From Candidatus Fibrimonadales bacterium (GTDB lineage Bacteria > Fibrobacterota > Fibrobacteria > Fibrobacterales > Fibrobacteraceae), in NCBI GenBank assembly GCA_009788135.1, contig WQSA01000130.1, forward strand, positions 1 through 6,614: DNA of 6,614 nt, written 5' to 3'. The notes beneath the pieces are model-generated. The model was not told the origin of the DNA, made no database searches, and saw only the letters and a program-made list of their open reading frames with translations. Of the stretch, positions 1 through 4,977 are shown one piece after another. The translations under genes were made by a program, and so were the position numbers. Position 1 is the first letter of the stretch; every line of letters begins with the position of its first letter.

Positions 1-377
1 TGGGTTGCTATGGCATTGGAGTTGGCCGTTTGATGGCGAGCGTTATAGAAAACAGCCACGACGATTTTGGCCCGATATGGCCTATGTCCATTGCGCCGTT
101 CCAGGTTTTGATAGTTCCGATTGCAAAAGACGAAGAGATTGTGAAAGTAACCGAGAAGCTTGAGCGTGAGCTTGAGGAGCAAGGCGTTGAGGTTTTGGTT
201 GACGATCGAGACGAGCGCCCAGGAGTGAAGTTCAAAGACGGCGATTTATGGGGAATTCCGATTCGCATAGCGATTGGCAAAAAGGGCCTCGCTGAGGGAA
301 AAGTTGAATGGAAGCTGAGGAGCGGGAAAGAAGTTGAGATGGTTCCGGTGGGTGATGTGGTAAACCGTTTATTTTGA
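1..377 (+). CDS. proS: Prolyl-tRNA synthetase, C-terminal part (5' end outside window)
   Basis: This is the 3' end of a class II aminoacyl-tRNA synthetase that charges tRNA-Pro with proline in the cytoplasm. The frame is open from base 3 and reads GCYGIGVGRLMASVIE, the class II motif 3 region (G-x-G-x-G-R, ATP binding) in its ProRS form, followed by HDDFGPIWPMSIAPFQV. The rest is the anticodon-binding domain, with the family signature DDRDERPGVKFKDGDLWGIP and IGKKGLAEGKVE, and a natural stop TGA at 375-377. About 124 codons are visible; catalytic motifs 1 and 2 and any editing insertion lie upstream of the window. An ATG at 33 is internal, not a start. The codon use is less AT-rich than in the genes that follow, which fits a core chromosomal gene at the left edge of an acquired segment. 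Identification is secure. Confidence 0.96.
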   Translation, partial: GCYGIGVGRLMASVIENSHDDFGPIWPMSIAPFQVLIVPIAKDEEIVKVTEKLERELEEQGVEVLVDDRDERPGVKFKDGDLWGIPIRIAIGKKGLAEGKVEWKLRSGKEVEMVPVGDVVNRLF

Positions 378-379
378 CC

Positions 380-450
380 ACCTTGCGGTACAGGGTCGAT
401 TTTAGGATTAACTCGTAATTGTTGAAAGCTAGTAAACCAAATAACTATCT
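380..450 (+). repeat. Element R, copy 1 (upstream of MACPF lipoprotein gene)
   Basis: A stretch of about 70 bp starting three bases after the proS stop is repeated at 2460-2529 with one single-base gap and scattered substitutions. Shared blocks are ACCTTGCGGTACAGGG, AACTCGT(A/G)ATTGTTGAAA and GCTAGTAA. Both copies end just before the Shine-Dalgarno of a lipoprotein gene. CCTTG and CAGGG (381-395) could form a short stem around CGGTA, conserved in both copies. It most likely carries promoter and operator sequence for the lipoprotein genes, and may also be a recombination flank. Confidence 0.85.
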
Positions 451-451
451 T
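422..451 (+). promoter_or_regulatory. Candidate sigma70-type promoter for the MACPF gene
   Basis: TTGAAA (422-427), an 18-base spacer and TATCTT (446-451) resemble a -35/-10 pair. The same arrangement with the same spacing recurs in the second R copy (2501-2530), which is the main support. The predicted transcript would start near 457-459 and carry only a short leader before the AGGAG Shine-Dalgarno at 462-466. Neither hexamer is a consensus match, so this is a candidate only. Confidence 0.45.
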
Positions 452-472
452 TATGCGAAATAGGAGTGCATT

Positions 473-2197
473 ATGAAAATCAACCGTTTTTCCCCACTGG
501 TCTTTCTTGCCATATCGCTAATATTTTTCGCTTGCAGCGATGAAGCCACTCAACCAGAAGATAATCCTACTGGCAATGAAAATAGTAAATCGGAAACCTT
601 TCTGGGTTATGGCTATGATGTGATACATTCGTCTTTTATAAATAGGCGCGATGTTAAAATTTCGCACCCAATTTTGGATCAAGGAAGAATGAGCAAAGAC
701 GGCATGATTGCTACCGAGCCTGCTGTTGAGCAGGATTTTAAAATGTATGCAGGCAATAACTTAGAGCAATTTTATAAAGATAGAAATGCAGGCATAAATG
801 TTAGTTATAGCGGAATTTTGTTTAGCGGCAAATTCGGATTTGAATTTTCAAATGCAATGAACGAAAGCAAAATAGACTCCAGCTCTTACGTGCGAGGGCA
901 TACTTATCGCTATACGCAAGACGATTACATAAAAGGGGCTACTCCAGAAAAATTAGCCGACTATCTAACAGAAGATTTTGCCAATGCTTTGAAAACAAAG
1001 AATGCAAGTCAGATTTTAGACCAGTATGGAACTCATGTTTTGGCTCGCTACTATAAAGGCGGTTCTTTGGAGTTCAATTATACGTACACTGGCAAAAGTT
1101 TATCTTCAACCAATCAGTTGAAAACAGCGTTGCAGGCAAGTTATGCGGGAATTTCAGGTGGAGTCACATATAATTCAACGACAGAGAGCAGGGAATTGGA
1201 AGAAAAAAGCTTGTTTCATTATTATACTTATGGCGGAGAGTCTATTGACGCTTTTAGCTTGCAAGAACTCAAGGCAAGTTATAGCGCTTGGCTGAATTCA
1301 ATAGAGAATAAAGCGGATATTTGCGGCATAGGCGATTTTAATCAGAGCCTTATTCCTTTATGGGAATTAGCTAGAGCAGGCGGCTATTCAACTAAGGCAA
1401 GCGAATTGGAAGCAGAATTTAGCGCACGAGCAATCAAAGCCGGAAAAGCCTTGCTGGTAAAAAAACTCAAAGAAATATCTACGAGAATTAGCAAGGATAG
1501 CACATATTCTTTTAATGCATCAAAAGATTCTCCTGCGGAAATAGAGATTTACGCTCTTGGAGCTGGCGGTGGCGGTCAAGGCGGCAGCTATGAAGCTGAT
1601 CTTATTTTTGACGATTTCGGACGTGGAGGATCAGGAGGTGGTGGCGCTGCGGCATACATAAAATTAACTGTGGAAGAAGCGGTTCTCTTTAATATAACTG
1701 TTGGCAAAGGTGGTGAAGGTGGCGCAAAATATTCAGGATCAATAGGCAATCAAGCTGGTTATCCCGGAAAAGATGGAGGCAACACAGAAGTAAAATGGAC
1801 TGCCAAAGGAATAACTCTAAGCGCAGGCGGCGGAAAATTCGGAGGTGCAAGCGGTACACAAACCCCTGGCGGCGCAGGCGGCGTAGCGTCCATAAACCCT
1901 CCCCAAAACCCTCCTCTGTATTCTACAGCACAAACGCTAAAAGCTACAGGCGCAAACGGCCAAAATGGATGTTTCGCTAATTCTTGCACAAACGGAAACA
2001 ATACTGGAGGATCGGCAGCAAGATTACCATCACCACATGATTTTGGTGGCGGTTCCGGAGCTATATATCCAAACACGCCAGCAGTGTCCGGTGGTGGCGG
2101 AAGTGGCGGTCATTGTAATAAAAATTCTTGTACAGCCAGCCAAAAAGGCGGCGATGGTCAGGTTTTAATTAAACTTAAGTATTATTCGGAAGAATAA
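473..2197 (+). CDS. MACPF-domain lipoprotein with glycine-rich C-terminal domain
   Basis: A 574-residue predicted surface lipoprotein and probable pore-forming protein. The start ATG has AGGAG six bases upstream. Residues 1-20 form a lipoprotein signal peptide with Cys21 (FFAC) as the likely lipidation site. Residues of about 45-330 look like a membrane attack complex/perforin domain: the signature is DQYGTHVL (Y185-G-T-H188) followed by a Gly-Gly, then YTYGGES near 253-257 and LIPLWELA around Trp297. Residues of about 350-574 are a separate glycine-rich domain (YALGAGGGGQGG from 360, later VGKGGEGG and VSGGGGSGG), like the glycine-rich modules of phage tail adhesins and other bacterial surface proteins. 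It contains two similar CX4C motifs, C500/C505 and C548/C553, both ending NSCT. Known MACPF proteins of gut Bacteroides, such as BSAP-1, kill related strains; an antagonistic role here is inference, with the C-terminal domain perhaps binding the target. Confidence 0.88.
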   Translation: MKINRFSPLVFLAISLIFFACSDEATQPEDNPTGNENSKSETFLGYGYDVIHSSFINRRDVKISHPILDQGRMSKDGMIATEPAVEQDFKMYAGNNLEQFYKDRNAGINVSYSGILFSGKFGFEFSNAMNESKIDSSSYVRGHTYRYTQDDYIKGATPEKLADYLTEDFANALKTKNASQILDQYGTHVLARYYKGGSLEFNYTYTGKSLSSTNQLKTALQASYAGISGGVTYNSTTESRELEEKSLFHYYTYGGESIDAFSLQELKASYSAWLNSIENKADICGIGDFNQSLIPLWELARAGGYSTKASELEAEFSARAIKAGKALLVKKLKEISTRISKDSTYSFNASKDSPAEIEIYALGAGGGGQGGSYEADLIFDDFGRGGSGGGGAAAYIKLTVEEAVLFNITVGKGGEGGAKYSGSIGNQAGYPGKDGGNTEVKWTAKGITLSAGGGKFGGASGTQTPGGAGGVASINPPQNPPLYSTAQTLKATGANGQNGCFANSCTNGNNTGGSAARLPSPHDFGGGSGAIYPNTPAVSGGGGSGGHCNKNSCTASQKGGDGQVLIKLKYYSEE

Positions 2198-2284
2198 GTA
2201 TTATGCTTATGATTTAAGAGCAGTATGCGAAAGGTATCTTGCTTTAAAGGCAAGACCTGCGAAAAATTTGGAGATTAAAAGTGA
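2198..2284 (+). other. Short gene-free stretch with a weak hairpin
   Basis: The 85 or so bases after the MACPF stop show no credible reading frame. A possible hairpin pairs AGG-TCTTGC (2232-2234, 2237-2242, with a two-base bulge) with GCAAGACCT (2250-2258) around a seven-base loop. No T-tract follows, so it is a weak candidate terminator at best. The stretch ends in a short AT-rich run that leads into the truncated L element. Confidence 0.35.
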
Positions 2285-2315
2285 CGAATATCACATAAAA
2301 TTGCATTTTTGCAAA
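2275..2315 (+). repeat. Element L, truncated copy (L0)
   Basis: The core GACGAATATCACATAAAA and the following GCATTTTTGCAAA match the start of the two complete L elements at 4147 and 4837. After the left arm of the hairpin the similarity stops and the sequence runs directly into the middle of an ORF6N-like reading frame. The right hairpin arm, the T-tract, the Shine-Dalgarno and the start codon of the complete copies are missing here. A deletion joining the leader to the middle of the gene is the simplest explanation. Confidence 0.8.
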
Positions 2316-2455
2316 TTTTGAAGTCAAAATTTTTGACTTCAAAACTAGATGATCGGGGTGGCAAAAACAAGCTGCCAAACGCCTTCACCGAAAAAGGGCT
2401 TTATATGCTCTCTACAATCCTAAAAAGCCAAAATAAAGGATTTGTCAAGTTTTGA
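2285..2455 (+). pseudogene. ORF6N-domain gene remnant (5' part deleted, 3' end lost)
   Basis: An open frame with no ATG before the conserved block and ending at TGA 2453-2455. It reads ...LKSKFLTSKLDDRGGKNK, then LPNAFTEKGLYMLSTILKSQ. The block AFTEKGLYML(S/A)TILKSQ matches the intact ORF6N protein encoded at 4276-4818, and the DNA of 2381-2433 differs from 4525-4577 at only two positions, so the duplication or exchange is recent. Upstream of the block the residues differ (LKSKFLTSK...GGKNKLPN here, EVIKNFDNLQKLKFSPRIS there), which suggests an allelic variant of the same family and not a simple copy. The first half of the ORF6N domain, the start codon and the Shine-Dalgarno are absent; the C-terminal helices are lost after ILKSQ. 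It is almost certainly not expressed as a functional protein. Confidence 0.8.
2316..2344. repeat. Perfect 14-bp inverted repeat, 1-base spacer, in ORF6N remnant
   Basis: TTTTGAAGTCAAAA (2316-2329), a single T, then TTTTGACTTCAAAA (2331-2344), its exact reverse complement. In the remnant frame it encodes roughly LKSKFLTSK, about 12 codons before the AFTEKGLYML block. The intact ORF6N gene has a different palindrome in a comparable place. There is no T-tract positioned as in a terminator. Confidence 0.9.
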
Positions 2456-2459
2456 CATC

Positions 2460-2529
2460 ACCTTGCGGTACAGGGTTGTTTTAAGATAAACTCGTGATTG
2501 TTGAAAGCTAGTAAGTGAAATAGCTATAT
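2460..2529 (+). repeat. Element R, copy 2 (upstream of second lipoprotein gene)
   Basis: Second copy of the element at 380-450, aligned with one single-base gap. The match covers ACCTTGCGGTACAGGG at the left, the block around ATTGTTGAAAGCTAGTAA, and CTAT at the right. It starts five bases after the stop of the ORF6N remnant, as copy 1 starts three bases after proS, so the element behaves as a unit with defined edges. A TTGACA at 2452-2457, just outside, has no matching -10 at the right distance. Confidence 0.85.
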
Positions 2530-2530
2530 T
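2501..2530 (+). promoter_or_regulatory. Candidate sigma70-type promoter for the second lipoprotein gene
   Basis: TTGAAA (2501-2506), 18 bases, TATATT (2525-2530). The geometry is the same as in R copy 1, with a slightly better -10. A start site near 2536-2538 would place the AAAGGAG Shine-Dalgarno (2543-2549) almost at the 5' end of the transcript. Shared sequence implies the two lipoprotein genes are co-regulated. Confidence 0.5.
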
Positions 2531-2555
2531 ACTCTTTTAACCAAAGGAGCCCCCT

Positions 2556-4139
2556 ATGAACGCTTTTAGGTTCATTTCAAAAAACATTTCAATCCTGTCT
2601 ATCCTATTAATAATAGGTATGGGGATTTCTACATTCACTTCTTGCTCTTCGGACAGCGGTGGAGGTGGTGACAGCGGCGGCAATAGCAGCAGTGGCAGCG
2701 TAACAGCAAATATCTTATGCAAGACAGATGACGCTTGCGTGGAAATGTCCGCCGAGACTTGCCAGGCTTTCGGAGGGAAACCAGTAAGCAGTTGCGAAAC
2801 AGTTCTGCCAAGCAGTTCTTCTGATGGAGGCAACTCATCTAGCGTTGAAGCAAGCGGTTCAAGTACTGTAAACAGGTTTGAGGCTCAACCGTATGCTGAG
2901 AACGATAAAATAAAATATTCGTATTCTTATTATGACTACGATTTTTATTATATATATTTGGGTGAATTAAAGAATATTCCGTTGTTTTATTATACATCGC
3001 AACATCACAATGGCATGAATTCTACATATACAGTTTCAGTTTCAACAACAGAAACTGTAACGCAAACCATCGAAAGAAGCAGTCAAGAGGCAGTAACCAT
3101 TATTGACGAATACACTAAAGCCCCAGACAATACTCAAGCAAGCCAATCAGTAGCAAAAGTAGTGGTTGATGCTGCTGCTACTGTGTTTTTTGGTGTGAAT
3201 GTGAAGCCTATTACCGACGCATTCTTTGATACGCATACTGAAACCAACGAATTCAAAGAATCAAAGTCAACATCTTTGACAAAAACCATAAGTTCTGGAA
3301 CAGAAAAAACAAAAGAAATTAAGGAGTCAAGATCATTTGTTTTTACCAGAGATGACAGAGAGGGTTATTACAGATATACACTATTTTCTACTTCTGACGT
3401 ATATCTATATATCGTTAAAAATTCCAAAACAGGACAGATTGTTTATTATGAATTTAAGGAATACGTGATACCTGAAGCTTATTCTTGGAGATTTGATTAT
3501 TCCGAAACGTCGTCTTTCAAAAAAAGCGATGCTACAAGTTTTGAATTTGACGTTTCAATGTTAGATAATCTCCCAAAACCTGAATTGGTATTTATACCCA
3601 GCTCTTCCAGCATGTCAAGCTCTAGCGCTGCGGTTTTGCGGTTTCAGAAGATAACATTCGGTGGTTCAGATACTCTCAAGCTAAACTCGCAAACTGGAAC
3701 TAGAGGAATTATATTGGGTAGCGCTCAAGGCACAGAAAACACAAGCCTAGCGGATTTCTATTACGAAGTGCCAACAATTGTTGATCCAGGCAATATCAAA
3801 ACGGGAAAATCCAATGTGAAAATGATAATAGATTTCAGACGTCCCGCTGGAAGCTTCGGAAGCCTTATTCCTGCCAATGCAGACAATCCGCATAATCCGG
3901 CTGAGTCCATCATAGGAAACCCGCAAAATACTTCGGATTTTGAGTTCAGGCCTACCAATGCCGGCGAATCCGAGATTCAGTATCCCAGATGGAAGTATTT
4001 CATGGTTCGTACAGGTTCTACAGCAAGCTCTTGGACTACAAGCGATTATTTAGTAGCCGTTCCAAATGAAACTCCAGCTCAAAGCGGTAGTAATAACAAA
4101 ACCATAAAGATAGTGGCTTGGAAAGTAGTAATACAATAA
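2556..4139 (+). CDS. Large Ser-rich-linker lipoprotein of unknown function
   Basis: A 527-residue predicted lipoprotein that I do not recognise by family. The start ATG follows AAAGGAG by six bases. Residues 1-29 are a signal peptide with Cys30 (FTSC) as lipidation site, followed by a Gly/Ser-rich tether. A compact four-cysteine motif (C55, C61, C69, C80, in ACVEMSAETCQAFGGKP) sits between two serine-rich linkers, an architecture I associate with Fibrobacter surface lipoproteins. The main domain, about 110-345, is rich in Tyr, Ser and Thr. It has two Ser/Thr-rich segments with alternating polarity (about 157-183 and 230-265) around a hydrophobic, small-residue stretch (about 199-218). This resembles the membrane hairpins of beta-pore-forming toxins, but only as a pattern. 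A SSSSMSSSS linker at 349-357 leads to a C-terminal domain of about 165 residues ending in a probable beta-strand. By position it is the counterpart of the MACPF protein; no MACPF signature is visible. Confidence 0.85.
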   Translation: MNAFRFISKNISILSILLIIGMGISTFTSCSSDSGGGGDSGGNSSSGSVTANILCKTDDACVEMSAETCQAFGGKPVSSCETVLPSSSSDGGNSSSVEASGSSTVNRFEAQPYAENDKIKYSYSYYDYDFYYIYLGELKNIPLFYYTSQHHNGMNSTYTVSVSTTETVTQTIERSSQEAVTIIDEYTKAPDNTQASQSVAKVVVDAAATVFFGVNVKPITDAFFDTHTETNEFKESKSTSLTKTISSGTEKTKEIKESRSFVFTRDDREGYYRYTLFSTSDVYLYIVKNSKTGQIVYYEFKEYVIPEAYSWRFDYSETSSFKKSDATSFEFDVSMLDNLPKPELVFIPSSSSMSSSSAAVLRFQKITFGGSDTLKLNSQTGTRGIILGSAQGTENTSLADFYYEVPTIVDPGNIKTGKSNVKMIIDFRRPAGSFGSLIPANADNPHNPAESIIGNPQNTSDFEFRPTNAGESEIQYPRWKYFMVRTGSTASSWTTSDYLVAVPNETPAQSGSNNKTIKIVAWKVVIQ

Positions 4140-4146
4140 CAAAAGC

Positions 4147-4299
4147 GACGAATATCACATAAAAACGCATTTTTGCAAAAAAATTTAAGCAAAAATGCAT
4201 TTTTTTCCGGATTTTTCTTTTAAAATGCGTCTAAGCGTCTTAGAAAGTATTAGAACAAAGATAGGAGGTTCTTTTATGGATGACGTAATTCAGAGCAAT
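4147..4299 (+). repeat. Element L, copy 1 (leader plus first codons of ORF6N gene)
   Basis: This leader is repeated nearly base for base at 4837-4977. In order it contains the core GACGAATATCACATAAAA, the hairpin with T-tract, the block TTTTTTCCGGATTTTTCTTT, then GAACAAAGATAGGAGG with the Shine-Dalgarno, and ATGGATGA(C/T)GTAATTCAG in the coding region. The main difference is 12 extra bases here around CGTCTTAGAAAG, which create a small TCTAAG-CGT-CTTAGA inverted repeat. The repeat begins within ten bases of the lipoprotein stop and ends after about eight codons of the next gene. Confidence 0.92.
4161..4206 (+). terminator. Hairpin with T-tract after the second lipoprotein gene
   Basis: GCATTTTTGC (4167-4176) and GCAAAAATGC (4189-4198) are perfect inverted repeats with a 12-base AT loop. 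After one mismatch the stem continues as A:T pairs between 4161-4165 and the T-run at 4200-4206. It looks like a Rho-independent terminator placed about 20 bases after the lipoprotein stop. The upstream A-run would let it work in both directions. The stem is AT-rich, so its strength is uncertain. Since the same hairpin heads the next leader, attenuation is an alternative. Confidence 0.55.
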
Positions 4300-4818
4300 C
4301 AAGTGGAAAACTTGGTTATCACTATTCGCAATGAGCGGGTTTTGCTGGACAGTGACATGGCTATGCTATACGGCGTGGAAACTCGGGAAATCAATCAAGC
4401 GGTTAGCAATAACCCCGATAAATTTCCTGAGGGATACGTTTTTGTATTAAATAAGGCAGAAAAGGATGAGGTTATCAAAAATTTTGATAACCTTCAAAAG
4501 CTAAAGTTTTCACCAAGAATAAGTGCCTTCACCGAAAAAGGACTTTATATGCTCGCTACAATCCTAAAAAGCCAAAAAGCTGCTCAAACTACAATCGCAA
4601 TAGTGGAAACCTTTGCAAAAATAAGGGAATTATCCCGAAATGTTGGCGAATTGGCGAAAAAACCAGAAAAAGAGAAGCAAAACAGCCTCATGCAGCACAG
4701 CGGCGAAATTATTTCCGATATTTTGGGCAGCAGTCTTGAAGTTTCCGATTCAGAAACAGACGTGGAAATTAATCTGGCTCTGCTGAAATTCAGGCACAAA
4801 GTGAGGAGGAAAAGGTGA
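4276..4818 (+). CDS. ORF6N-domain DNA-binding protein
   Basis: A 180-residue cytoplasmic protein with an N-terminal ORF6N domain, a KilA-N-related DNA-binding domain common in phages and bacterial accessory regions. I chose ATG 4276 because AGGAGG (4263-4268) lies seven bases upstream; the longer frame from 4195 starts inside the hairpin T-tract with no ribosome site. Residues of about 10-95 match the domain: VITIRNERVLLDSDMAMLYG, VETREINQAVSNNPDKFPEG and AFTEKGLYML (84-93). The C-terminal half is helical and charged (FAKIRELSR, then a basic tail). The first eight residues, MDDVIQSN, are shared with the unrelated next gene because the leader repeat runs into both. Residues 65-73 are encoded by a perfect palindrome. 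Specific function is unknown; DNA binding and regulation are the family expectation. Confidence 0.87.
   Translation: MDDVIQSNQVENLVITIRNERVLLDSDMAMLYGVETREINQAVSNNPDKFPEGYVFVLNKAEKDEVIKNFDNLQKLKFSPRISAFTEKGLYMLATILKSQKAAQTTIAIVETFAKIRELSRNVGELAKKPEKEKQNSLMQHSGEIISDILGSSLEVSDSETDVEINLALLKFRHKVRRKR
4469..4493. repeat. Perfect 12-bp inverted repeat, 1-base spacer, inside ORF6N gene
   Basis: AGGTTATCAAAA (4469-4480), one A, then TTTTGATAACCT (4482-4493), its exact reverse complement. It encodes EVIKNFDNL (residues 65-73) inside the ORF6N domain, some 11 codons before the AFTEKGLYML block. The centre (AAAA around TTTT) resembles that of the palindrome at 2316-2344, while the outer arms differ. 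Confidence 0.92.
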
Positions 4819-4836
4819 ATTTTTAAAATTAAAAAT

Positions 4837-4977
4837 GACGAATATCACATAAAAACGCATTTTTGCAAAAAAAATTGTGCAAATATGCATTTTTTTCCGG
4901 ATTTTTCTTTTAAAAAGCGTCTAAGTATTAGAACAAAGATAGGAGGTTCTTTTATGGATGATGTAATTCAGGGTAAT
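4837..4977 (+). repeat. Element L, copy 2 (leader plus first codons of DUF1016 gene)
   Basis: Second complete copy of the leader at 4147-4299, starting about 18 bases after the ORF6N stop. It keeps the GACGAATATCACATAAAA core, the hairpin, the TTTTTTCCGGATTTTTCTTT block, the AGGAGG Shine-Dalgarno (4941-4946) and the first eight codons, and lacks 12 bases present in copy 1. The gene that follows is unrelated to ORF6N, so the repeat boundary lies inside coding sequence. Confidence 0.92.
4851..4896 (+). terminator. Hairpin with T-tract between ORF6N and DUF1016 genes
   Basis: GCATTTTTGC (4857-4866) pairs with GCAAATATGC (4879-4888), with one mismatch compared with the perfect stem of L copy 1, and is followed by ATTTTTTT. 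It could end ORF6N transcription or attenuate the DUF1016 gene. The mismatch makes it weaker than the copy at 4161-4206. No convincing separate promoter is visible between it and the DUF1016 start. Confidence 0.45.

Noticed and set aside
8..280. Minus-strand open frame opposite proS
   Set aside because: The plus-strand frame is an unmistakable ProRS C-terminus; the antisense frame is Ser-rich and has no ribosome site.
1759..2076. Minus-strand Pro-rich open frame and short plus-strand frames within 1759-2168
   Set aside because: These come from reading the glycine codon runs of the MACPF protein in other frames.
2452..2457. TTGACA as a -35 box just before R copy 2
   Set aside because: No acceptable -10 hexamer lies 16-19 bases downstream, and it is the overlap of the remnant's last codons and stop.
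4195..4275. Upstream start for the ORF6N protein giving an N-terminus MHFFPDFSFK
   Set aside because: It begins in the terminator-like T-tract without a ribosome site, while ATG 4276 has AGGAGG at ideal spacing. The extension is open only because the leader happens to lack stops.
4885..4953. Upstream start for the DUF1016 protein with a near-identical MHFFPDFSFK N-terminus
   Set aside because: Same reasons as for the ORF6N gene: it lies in the repeated non-coding leader and has no ribosome site. Its similarity to the other extension reflects the DNA repeat.
2282..4977. CRISPR array formed by the repeated GACGAATATCACATAAAA core
   Set aside because: Only three copies, at irregular distances of about 0.7 and 1.9 kb, with genes between them.
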